A stretch of 64,000 nt of DNA from Holacanthus passer (taxonomy: Eukaryota > Chordata > Actinopteri > Pomacanthidae), in assembly GCA_025331565.1 (NCBI GenBank), contig JAFREQ010000100.1, positions 558,001 to 622,000 on the forward strand, read 5' to 3'. This document shows, piece after piece, positions 38,985-49,780 of the stretch. A model generated the notes under the pieces. The model saw nothing but the letters and a program-made list of their open reading frames with translations. It had not been told where the DNA came from and ran no database searches. How positions within the stretch are numbered: the first letter of the stretch is position 1; every line of letters starts with the position of its first letter. The translations under genes and the position numbers were made by a program.

Positions 38985-39160
38985 AGTAAGGCCACGGAGA
39001 TGCGTGGAGGTGTGCGCTGCTATTTGTTGGGTGCTTTGACTCCCAAAATGGTGGCCGATCAGAGGGTGGAAAAAAAGGCCTAGCGTCATCAACGGTCGTT
39101 TGCATTCACCGATCCGATTGGATCATATTCAGGCGACGTCACTGAAATGCGACTCAAGCT
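38985..39160 (-). promoter_or_regulatory. Probable promoter of the THAP/DDE gene
   Basis: Just upstream of the start lie ccaaaatggtggccga (39047-39062; YY1-like), a CCAAT-type ccgattggat (39112-39121) and a CRE-like gacgtcac (39135-39142). This TATA-less, CpG-containing arrangement is usual for housekeeping genes. The transcription start is not resolved. Confidence 0.4.
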
Positions 39161-40511
39161 CACGCGGTGCTGCATTCAAAGCTAACGGCCTGAGATAAGA
39201 GATATGATGGAAATCACCAAAATTTTAAATATATTTCAGCAGTCGAATTAGAGGAACTTAAGAAAAAACACTAAAAAGGTCGCCAGAGAACACATTAGCT
39301 TAGCGGCTATGTGGCTAGCTTAATGAAGATGTTTAGCTAGATGATACTACTCACTGACGTTAGCCTGGTTCCATCTGACCAACTTTGTGTACGATTCGTC
39401 GATGACAGAATTGTGAAAAATTGTAGTTGAACTAACTAGGACGCAACACGAGTATCATCTGACTGAATTCACAGCAGACAACTATGATTCTGCTGATCGT
39501 TTAAAGCAAAGGATGTGGTTCTGCTGATCCTGTTAACACCAGCAGAGCTGAGAATGCTGTGCAAACAGTAATATCACTGGTAGTTTTTCCCTTTTTGTGG
39601 CCATATATTTACATTGATAAAGGGCAAATTATACATGCAATATATGGCCAATCCTATGCCAGCCATCCTGTGTACTTTTGGTCAAGTGCTGTTCATGCTC
39701 TATAGGTCCCATGTTGTTGATCAAGGCTCCTTAGTGGGCGAGTGAATGAAGGGAGATCTTGATGCTACAGCATACAGTTAATGAGATTGACAGTACTTGA
39801 CCCTGTAAACAAACTGGTAAAACAACCTATCCACAAGATTAGATTAGTAGCTGTTGTAGAGCTTTCCAATGAATCACACAATCTTTCTTAGCACCTGAGT
39901 TTGCCTACTTGTCATGATGTTGTAGATGTTCATGTTTACAAATATCAAACATCTACAGTTTCAAAGTCTTGTGTGCATGTTTAGATGTGGCAGAATTTTT
40001 AATGCCAGGGTCCTGAATGGAAGTCAACTGTTAGCCTGGAACCACAGAAGGCTTTTTTTGCCTTAATTATTAATGCTGTAGACTGGAGTTCAGGCCATAT
40101 GCTTATACCGTGTCACTTTTTATCTATTATTTAATCCATTTTTAATATGCTACACACCTGATAGTCTTTAGAGAGCTCAGTTCCATATTATGTGTAGTAA
40201 TGTGTTATTTTTTATTATATACAGGCCAGTTTGAAGCCAGAATAAAGCCACAAAAGTGCAAATTATTGACTAGTCATCCATCAGAATTATTTACAATACA
40301 AAAGTTACTAAGTCTGCTCAATCAGTATTTCTCTTGTAAAGTGTCCTTTTTTTCTTTTTTTTTTTACAGTGTATACTGACTGAAACATAGGGGACTGCCA
40401 CAGACCAGCATCTCTGTAACTTAAAGACAGTTGTACAAGCAGGTTTATGAGTCCAGATGAGACTACATTTAGGCTCCCAATCAGACAAAGTGTAATGTAT
40501 CCAAGCAACCT
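39161..40511. other. Intergenic DNA between THAP/DDE gene and SKA3
   Basis: No gene seen. Minus-strand AATAAA at 40211-40216, 300 bp beyond the SKA3 stop codon, is a plausible SKA3 poly(A) signal. Confidence 0.6.
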
Positions 40512-43500
40512 TTAGTTTTGTGTGTTCAGTTTGTACACAGATGTGTTCCTGGCTCCTCCCACATGCGTCAGCCTCTTGAGCTCGGTGAGACAGAGGATAT
40601 ACACAGGAGTCTTGGTTCCAACATTGGTAATCCTCCTCAGCTCCTCCATCTGAAAGTCTGTCTTTTCTCCTGCAGGGGGCACCACAGTACAGCAATCAAT
40701 TAGAAGCGTCAGACAGCTGCCAAGTACAAATGTGCTCTTAAGAGGTCCCATGTTGTAGTTTTTTGTTTTAAGTACTTCTTAATCATATGATTGTTTGCTA
40801 GAATAAACCCAACAAATCTTAGCTTTTATGTACTTAAACTAGAGGCAACACCTTGTTTTTGTATCTTTATTGTCTTGCTGGTTTTGAGTGATGGGAGGTA
40901 ATTTTGAGAGTGTGAGCATATCAAAGCCAAATAAAAGTTAAACTGATGAAAATGGTAAAAGAAATACTCAAACTACCACCAACAGTTAGTTTCAGCTAAC
41001 AGCTGCTGGCACAGTTCCATAGCAGTTTAACTGACAAAGTGGCATCTTTTGTCTACTCTCCAAATGTCCCTGTTGGACCGTTATCTGTAGGTACTCTGTA
41101 CTACTGATGGTGTGTAATTTGAGATGGTAAATTAGTTTTACTGCAATCAGTTTAGTGTGATCCAAGCTAGCCATTATACTAGCTGTCTGTAATACAACAT
41201 TCCAGGTAACCTGTTAAATTAATGTTAGCAAACTGTTCTACGTTTTACTTGTTTCACTTCTGTGGAATGTATATGTATACTAGTTTAGTTTTCTAAAGTT
41301 CTTTTACTGGGGATGCATTGTTTCTTCCTGGTATTAGGGACAATGTAACCAAGGTTTGTAAATCCAGTCTTCTTGTTACTGTACTAATTCACTGTAACAA
41401 CACATTTACAGTGTAATCACTAAATCATTCAATTTGTTAAGTTTTATTTTATATTGTTGTCACAATTTTTCTTGCAGTGGTGCTTGCTATCTGACTATCT
41501 TGCTATCTGACTCTAACTCAGTTAACATACATGATATTACTTAGAGCAGGCACCATGTGTAAGAAAATACAACACTGTATGTGAAAGCTGACTATACCAC
41601 ATACATTAACCTCGACTAGCACTGTGATTGTTAGATGTAAACCAACTCTCAAGGTGAAATAACCTTGCCACTTGAGCTTGTACAGGCATCACATCACGCT
41701 ATGCATATCCAGCTTTTGTGGTCACATACTGTTGGTGAGCAACACAAGGTTAATGGTTGTAACCAGGTGTAGGTGGCCATCTGTATCCTATTATCAGTTT
41801 TTCTAGCACAGTTTATTGATCCAGTTGGTGTGGTTGATGAATGCTACTGCAGCTGAGGTCAAGCACACTAAACGTATGAGAGCTGTGAGTTTACACCGGC
41901 AAGTGTGATATCACAGATACCATGTAATACAGCCCGGTGGTGTAAATTAACTCCGGAGATAAAATAGTCATGCATCGCTATTGGATCCTTTTGAAGTAAT
42001 GAACTCCAAGAGATGCTGCGTATTCTACTCTCATGGTTATTTGTTGGGAAGGATTATGGCTCAATTCAGGCACTGGAGGAGCACTGGCTAGCATGGGCAA
42101 CTCTTTACTAATACTATTTGTATACAGTTAAGTAAAAATGGACTATACTACATGATCTGCTATCGCTCAAAAGTCTCCAAAATTGATTGAGCTTAAGATG
42201 GTGGCAAACACTTGTACTAACTGAACTTCATCAACAGTTCAAAGCATTAGCATTAGTCATATCAGTTTTTCTTTTGAATGTGAATAAAGTCAACATAATA
42301 CTGGATACTATTTTGTAGACAGCAAGTGCTCCTCAAATTCAGTGAAGTAAACCCATTGAGTGGATGATTTCAGGTTCAACTGGCATATTTGGATCACTGT
42401 GTTCATGGACCAGGTAACCAGACAATAATGACTTCGCTTCTGAACTCTGCTGCATTCATGGGCAAATGTTGAAAACATCAAAACAGGGGAGTATATGTAA
42501 TATATGTAATGCCATGTATTTTTTTTATATGTCCTCTAACTTGCAACCACTTAAACAACATACCATTTGTAGACAATATCCTAATTGACCATTAGTGAAC
42601 TGTAGCACTGACCTGGACACTCTGCCGTGAATTTGTTGATGTTGTGGATTGCCTGGTTGAGGTTGTACAGAGTCATCTGCCTCAGGTAGCTGGGTAAACT
42701 CTGGAACTCGCCCTCCGACACCACAGACACACTCACAGCACTGGAGGTGGATGGAAGAGGACATTACTTGATAAAAAATACAGGATAGCATAAATAAACC
42801 AGCAAGAATAGATTAGATTAGACTAAGACTTTTAGCAGAAACTAATCAACGCTACTAATAATTAGAAACGGACAGAATGGACAGAACTAACCAACTCAAA
42901 ATGACCAAATCTCGTAAAATGTATATACATTACATCCCTGAATAATATATATATTAATATTCTTTTCTTTACTCATCTCATCTAGTCTACAACTTTAGAA
43001 GGGAGATTCCATAAATAAATTTATTGCCACCCTTATTAAAGCATCAAGCTGCATCAAGCTCAGCAGCTTCAACAAGGACCAATCCCTGGTTAGACGTACA
43101 CGGTTTTCTAAGTCACTTTTACCTGTGTTTATCTTTTTCTGGTATGACATGTGGGTGCACAACTGCCACAGCTGTCTTCTTCAACTGAGACAGGGACACA
43201 AGCTACAAAACAAAGGAGACATCATAAGTTAAAAAAAAGCACACAAGGAGAGTATGACAGGAAGTTGAATATAACGAATATATGAATGTATAATATAAAG
43301 TTGCTTTGTTGATGGTTCTTTTCTTGGTCATGAAATAAAACTAAAGGTAGCTGGAAATTTTACTTTATGGATGTCCTGTGTAATACAGCTCAGATCTAGC
43401 ATGTCTGGGGTGCTGGGCTCTTGGAAGTCCATCCTGAGGTGAGGTGTCCCCAGACTGAACTCCTGGGTTGGTCCATCCAGCTCCAGATTATTGACAGTGG

Positions 43501-46500
43501 GCTCCTTGGTCACCTTTTCATGCTCACTAGTCTTTTTCAGCATTTTGGCACTTCTCTTGAGATAAACATGACAGGTAAAAAGAGAGAGAAACAGTAAATA
43601 AAGAGGCTCAAGTTTACAGCATCTTTTATATTTCACTGCACAGGAGTCAAAAGCAAATATTTAGAAATTTCAGCTCATTTGTGCCCTCCATTAACTGACT
43701 AATTGTAGAACAATAAATCAGTAAAATACAGGATACTGATAAAACACTTAGCAATGTTTTCATTGAAAATAGATTGTGAATTTTATCAATTTGCTATTTT
43801 TGTCATAATTCACTTGCACTTTGTTACATTGTTGAGCTGAAAGTTTTTTGTATTCAGCCAGTCTGTATGAGGAAATAAAGAAATGAAATGTAATTAGATT
43901 CCTATTGGCTAAAGGCATTTTTAGATGTTAAGACTGCAGGCTAAGAGAAAAATATTTTAAAAAATATCATCAATTAAATGTTCCACATACACACATTCTT
44001 TATACCTTTATGTTTCTTACCACTTGGCTCATGTATGCTGTTTGAAATGCTGAGACCCCAGAGCTGGGGGATTCTGGGTCACCATTGCTTTGCGCATGTG
44101 GGGAGCAGTGACCGTTTGTCTTTCTGATTTTGAACCCTGGGGTATAAAACTCAGGTGTCTCTGGGGACTCCAAGTGGTCTGCTGTAGACAATAAGAACAG
44201 TGTAATATGAGATATGAGGAAAAACATGTTTCATTTTGCATCCTTGGTTTTTCTAAATTATTAGTATTATGTAAATTGTAAATTAAGTACAGGTTTTCTG
44301 AAAAGCCTCTTAAAGCAACTGTGTCAGCCTCAGTAACACCCAGTAATGTTTTATTCATGTTTTTAGCATCTTTATCCAATATTCCCTCATAGATCAAAAC
44401 TAAGATGTCTTTAAAAAACCTCTTAGCCAGTATTGTGACTGCTTAAACCACTAACCAGCTGAAGAGGTGGGTATTGTTAGGATAATATCCATACTCTTAT
44501 CGGTTCTGTATCAATACTCTTACCATTTCTTTTTCATTACTAAAGAATGTTTTTTTTTAATTAGCCTTTTTAATAAAGAACACATTCAGAACGAGATTAG
44601 AATTTATATATTTATTAAATACTGTTTCTAGGACAGCAACAGTAAAGTTTACAACAGAAATGTCACTACATACACTCAATAATTTCTCATTGGAAACAAA
44701 TTTAAAATGTCAGTAAAATAAATATTATTCCTGACATCAAAATAGGTGAAGTTTAGAAAGAATGAAGAACACAGGCATTAGTCAGTGTCAGTCCTTCCTA
44801 CTGTCCTCTGCGATTCACTGTCTGCAGGTACTGCGGCTACACAGAGGAGGGGCTGCCATCTCAGCAAGGACTTACGTTAACAAGAATTAATTACATTTCA
44901 AGACTCGTGACAAACTAAGATAAAGCTTTCGCTTTAGCTTGTTCATAACAATATGCTATTAGCTTAGAAGCGTACTGGTTGTAACAACAACAATGGCAGT
45001 CAAAGCAGGTGGAAATATTACTTTTCTACTTTTACTCGAGTTGTCATCAACTCTTCACTTCACCTGGTTCACAGTCTAGACTGTGGATTCTCAGCTTTGC
45101 TCTCTGTTCTGTGTGTCTGTGGGAGCTGAGTCCTGCCCTCAGTTAAACACGCAGAGGAGAGGACAGGGTATCTAGCGTAACCTTAAAATATTTTTTCACA
45201 CATCTGCATGATTCATGTGGGTCATTTTCAGGTCAGAAAAGCCAAAATTCTGGATTAATCTGGAAAAATATACAGGAGGAGGACCTACAGCAGAAGAACA
45301 GAAAAACATAATGTGATTTCTGACTGGTAAAAACACGAGTTTTAACAGTTTCATACCTTGAGCCTGTAAACTCTCCATTAGTGAATTTACTGATGGTACA
45401 GGTTTGTCTTGTGGTGGTCTGTTAAAAAAGAAGATACTATAATGCAGTGATAAGCAGTGACTGAAAGATCTCTAGCAGTACTGCCGCAAATGCTGCAAGT
45501 TGCCAGTACAGGTCAGTAAAGGTCATATATAGTATCCATTATGTAATGCACATTATGCTCTACCTTGGGGGCTTTTCCATGGTCTTCCGGCGCAGATCCA
45601 TAGTGAAATCGTTGTTCAGACACATGGTGTGTTCTGTGATTCCAAAGTCATGCATCTGGGGTGTCTGTAGCTCATCGTCATCCATCCGCAGGGCACATTT
45701 GGGAGTTATGGGCACGGGTGGTGGTGAGGGCGTGTTAAGTGAGGGGCGAGGGAGGCTCATCTCAGGCATAGGGGGCACTTCAGAACACCACTCTGGCCCA
45801 GCCAGAGTTTTCTCCAGCTGCATCTCAGACAGACCAAAGTCAGAGAGCTGCGGGGTCCGTAACACATCAGTAAAGGGCAGCGGTTCCACTTTCGGAGGTG
45901 ATGAGAAGTGATTACCTCCAGCCTCCTCCTGGCCTCCCCCTTCTCCTCCCACTGATGTAATTTCTTTCTCACTGGCAACCTCATCTTCAGCAGCTGACTC
46001 CTGACCTTTGGTCCCTGTGTAAATAAAAGTCACAATAAAAACACATTTTGAATGCATCTTCCTTTACATTCTCCAAGACATATCATGAGTGGAATAACTC
46101 ACACCATGTGGAACTGCAGTATACCCATGACAGCCTGGGTTTCATACATTCAGACATTTTCCTTCATTTTTGTGTTTGGTGAGTCTAAGGTGAGCAGGTA
46201 TGTTGGAGAGGCCTATTGGATACACCATTTACAGAATAGAGTACCCTGAGGTCTTAAATGATCAATTGCTATTGCCTTGTTTTTTATGAATACAGATGGA
46301 TATTATTGACGTATATGTATTTGTATTTTCTATGGAGGTTCTGCACATGATTTCACATGTACTGTACATACATACATTTTTATTGTTAATGTGTACATCA
46401 ATTCACTTATCTGGTCGTTGCAAGAATATATTTCTTCTTACGACTATTTTTAGTTTTTGATGATCTGTATCAATTCTTTGTTAATCACCAGCAGGTTCCT

Positions 46501-47970
46501 TGCTGCCGTTAATAGAGGTCACACCCTCAAATGTCTCAGAAATGCTGAGGAAAGCCTAGGGCTGAAACTTGTCCATTTCCTTTTGCTGCTGTGCATTATT
46601 AAAAGTGTTACATACTTAATTGCAAGTGCTGACGACTTCATTTGCTAATTTTGTGATTTTGGGGTCGGAACACATTATACTTCAAAGACATCTGAGTTGA
46701 GCACTCCAGTTCTTTTGTTTAAGCTTTGTTCATAAACACACCTTTAACTTTCAGCACTTCAGAACACCACTCTGCCCCGGCCAGAGCTCTCTTTAGCTCC
46801 ATCTCAGACAGACCGAAGTCAGAGAGCTGTGGGGTTCGCAGCACATCAGTGGAGGGCGGCGGTCCTGCTCTCGGAGGCGATGAGGAGTGATTGCTTCCAG
46901 CCTCCTCGTGGCCTCCCCCTTCTCCTCCTGCTGAGTTATTTTCATTCTCATTGGCTACCTCATCTTCAGCAGCTGACTCATGACTTTCGGCCCCTGTGTG
47001 AGAGAAAGCCACAATTATATATTGTAGTGGGAACATACGTTTAAGTTTCACAGGTAAACTATGTTTGACTCCCACTGACATAACTAAAGACATTTCTTAC
47101 TGGTTGGCCTCTGGGCGTCTTGGGGGGCCTGATAACCATATTTTTCCCAGTGCTCTTTCAATGTCTGGATGTCCTCAGTGACCCTCTGCTCCATCACTCT
47201 ACAGGCCTTAATGAAGCTGCTCACCTCATTCTCCCGAGCTTTCTGCTGAGCTAACTGTTCCTGGACCTGCTCCTGTAAGAGGGCCGAGCAGAGATGATCA
47301 GTAAAGTCCATTCAAGAGTTAACAGGCCCAAAGATTTATAATGTATGTGATAACATTCTCTACAAAATGGGCTGAATAATACATTTAAAAAACTTTTACA
47401 CATAGTAATTTTTGATAATGGTTAATGGGGAAATTATTCATTCTTCTTGTATTTGCTACCACTTAGCACAATTTTCCTAATAATAACAACGATAATAATA
47501 TGGTTGAAAATGTGTGTGTTGAGTCTGTGATTCTACCAACTGTCACCAACACCATGTCAGCGGTTAGTAAATAAAAAATAACAGAAAGGAAAAAACTTAA
47601 GTAACATTAACATATTGATCACTCTAGACTTTGGGGTGTTCAAGATATTAATGTAAAGATTAATAAACAGAGTTTGGTGGACAGTTTTCATTATGACGTC
47701 ACCGTAACGTTACCTTTAGGTTCCCAACGTTACAGTTCAGTTCGTGATATGCTCGCATGGCTCTCGCTGTGGTTTCTGAAATAAGAGAGTATTGACATAA
47801 ATGATGTGTACATGGTTTACATGGTTTACATGGTCTGTGTCTGTGTGTCACTCACCGCTGTCACTCTCATCGTTTCGGTTTTCAAAGACGTGCTGCAGTT
47901 TGGCCGTTTCTGACTCCAGAGTCACCGCCAGCTTCTTCAGCTTGGAAAAGAACCGAGTCGTCGGGTCCAT
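40512..47970 (-). CDS. ska3: Spindle and kinetochore-associated protein 3 (SKA3), 11 coding exons, 610 aa
   Basis: SKA3 is part of the SKA1/2/3 complex, which couples kinetochores to microtubules and is recruited to NDC80 after CDK1 phosphorylation. Exons, 5' to 3': 47970-47856, 47775-47714, 47272-47101, 46993-46742, 46014-45564, 45418-45357, 44181-44021, 43555-43364, 43202-43123, 42740-42613, 40669-40512; all are GT-AG and in phase. The N-terminal about 115 residues (MDPTTRFFSKLKKLAVTLES..., FIKACRVMEQRV, HWEKYGYQ) form the coiled coil that joins SKA1/SKA2. The middle carries the family motifs RTPQLSDFGL and TPKCALRMDD with HFGI-like MHDFGITEHTMCLN. The C-terminus has the conserved LPSYLRQMTLYNLNQAI and TPVYILCLTELKRL. 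Human SKA3 is 412 aa; the extra length comes partly from two adjacent exons that are copies of each other. An E2F-like site lies in the promoter. Confidence 0.93.
40670..42612 (-). other. ska3: SKA3 last intron (1.9 kb)
   Basis: Separates the two exons coding for the conserved C-terminal region. AT-rich; no other feature recognised. Confidence 0.85.
45564..46014 (-). other. ska3: SKA3 duplicated exon, copy B (longer)
   Basis: Codes for residues about 201-350. Its first half (ESAAEDEVASE, GGEGGGQEEAG, VLRTPQLSDFGLSEM, EWCSEV) repeats copy A. Its second half carries the single-copy SKA3 core ITPKCALRMDD and DFGITEHTMCLNNDFTM. This copy corresponds to the ancestral exon, because only it continues into the conserved core. 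Confidence 0.85.
46742..46993 (-). other. ska3: SKA3 duplicated exon, copy A
   Basis: Codes for residues about 117-200, including ESAAEDEVANE, GGEGGGHEEAG and VLRTPQLSDFGLSEM. It is closely similar at base and protein level to the first half of the next exon (46014-45564). Both flanking introns are phase 1, so it can be included or skipped without a frameshift. It ends 13 bases after the last homologous codon (EWCSEV), in LKVK and the donor gtgtgt. Confidence 0.85.
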
Positions 47971-48062
47971 TTTCAGCTAAGAGTATATATTATACAAAAA
48001 TACACTCAAACGAACTCCAACAATTACACCACCGGACAGCCGGTTCTTTGCCTTCTCTCTCC

Positions 48063-48070
48063 GGCGGGAA
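48063..48070 (-). promoter_or_regulatory. ska3: E2F-like site in SKA3 promoter
   Basis: ggcgggaa (TTCCCGCC on the coding strand) lies about 95 bp upstream of the SKA3 ATG, in a short CpG-containing block (about 48030-48165). It fits the E2F/CDE consensus expected for a G2/M-expressed kinetochore gene. This is inferred from the motif only. Confidence 0.45.
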
Positions 48071-48170
48071 TAACTTTTCGATTTTGGTGCCTCTTCCGAC
48101 TTTAAGCGGAAGCGTCTTCTTCTTCGTGGGTTGTAGGCGCTCGATGTCCAAATAGCTTCATTCGCGCCCC

Positions 48171-49520
48171 CTATCTTGACCGAGAGAATTATTTCTTTTT
48201 ACAAAACAGGACTGCTGGAAACAAGACGAACGAATAAAGTACAACAAAAAATGCCTGATGAATATTAAAAGATTGTATAATTTTAACTTTCTTAACTTTT
48301 TAAAAATTACTTTAGGTGAGATTTTGTTTTGTGTAGGTGACCTGTATTTCGATGTACAGTCAAATGGAGTCCTGCTCATAACTGTGTTGACTGAGGAAGT
48401 CAATCTCAGTCATTTTGTAAATTTGTACTTAAACAATAAATTTGCCTCAGTAATAGTTTCTGTCATGTTTGTCTCCATTTGAAATGCAGGCGGCTTCCCC
48501 AGTCAGATAACCAGTATGCTGCAAGAGGTTGAATAACGGGGCCCTGCTGCCAGAAGATGGAGCTGTTTGTCAGCAAACACCAAAGGTCACATAAACTGAC
48601 CTCAGCTCAAGTTTCGACTTGTAAAATTAATATACCATCAATCTGATCAAGAAACAACACATGACAGAACTGCATGACAGGTAAAGAACTGTCAGTTGCT
48701 GCTTCGTGCTCTTCTTTTCTGAAGATAGGGTCAGGTGGTATTTTACTATTTAGGATAATTAGGCCACAATTAGAAAAGAAAAAGGAAAAAGGAAATTACA
48801 AGCTGAAATGACACATGGATTGTATGAAATAGTAATCTGAAAATGAAAATTGAAATATCAAATCCTGAAATGAAAAATAGAAAATATTACATGTAAATGC
48901 TCAAATTAAAAGCTTAAATACAAAAGCTTAAATTGGAATGTGTCATTGAAATTGATTTGATTTTGGAATTTAATTAAGCTATAAAGCTATCTAGCCATCT
49001 GTTTTGAATTTGCCCTTTTCCATTTCAATCTGATCAATAAAGCTCATCTAATCTTATTTCAAGTTTGGGTAAAACTATCCTCCATAAGCTAATTCTTGTC
49101 TCTAGAATTACATGGATCCTTTGACCGAAGCATTACTTTTTTGTCACATTGTGTCTACAGGCATCCCCACTCCCCATTCTTTTAGCATCTGAAGAGCCTT
49201 TTCTCTTGTACTTATGTTGTCAATGTTAATGGCAGGACAATACGATAACAAATTGAGATTTTCACCTCTGCTTATAATAATAATTATGTCCACATTTCAT
49301 AATAACAAATGTAAGCATGTTAAGCATGAGCAATCAAAATTGACCTGTGCAGCTTCTAAAAATATTATTTCAACAATGTACAGTCAGACTGATCACAATG
49401 GCCTGCATTTGTAGCTAAACATTTAGTCTTATCATGCATTGGTTTTTCATGCTCCAGCCTCCTCTCAAGTTCAGAGAGAGCTGTGGGTGGAGAACTCTTA
49501 TCAGGTTAACTGGTTGTTCA
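48171..49520. other. Divergent intergenic region, SKA3 / rapunzel-like gene
   Basis: AT-rich DNA between the SKA3 promoter (minus) and the TATA box of the plus-strand gene. No coding exon seen. Confidence 0.7.
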
Positions 49521-49528
49521 GGAGAGTG

Positions 49529-49536
49529 TATAAATA
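49529..49536 (+). promoter_or_regulatory. TATA box of the rapunzel-like gene
   Basis: TATAAATA is followed about 30 bp downstream by a candidate untranslated first exon that ends at a strong donor, ATGAG|GTGAGT (49585/49586). The next exon begins after ttgtcag at 49764. Confidence 0.5.
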
Positions 49537-49603
49537 TTGGATAAACTGTGAAGGTCAGGACAAACGTGCACACTGAACATATGAGGTGAGTTGTAGAAAG
49601 AAC

Positions 49604-49645
49604 TTTATTATGTGCAAAACAGATTTATTATGTGCAAAACAGATT
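49604..49645. repeat. 20-bp tandem direct repeat
   Basis: tttattatgtgcaaaacaga occurs twice in immediate succession, in the first intron of the rapunzel-like gene. Confidence 0.9.
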
Positions 49646-49780
49646 TACATGCATTTCAATTATTTCTAAATAATGGCAAAAAACTTACTTCTAACTTCTA
49701 ACTTACACCAGTTATCAAGAATGTGGGGGGAACGGTTCACTTTCTCCTTTGCTAATTTGTCAGAACACAGCTCTGGAGCC

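Noticed and set aside
38985..39092. Upstream in-frame start for the THAP/DDE protein
   Set aside because: The THAP domain canonically begins at the MV-x-x-C methionine (38984), and the upstream stretch overlaps promoter-like motifs.
49581..49585. ATG in the inferred first exon of the rapunzel-like gene as the translation start
   Set aside because: Joined to the next exon it reads a different frame from the conserved protein; the ATG at 49781 has a better context and the correct frame.
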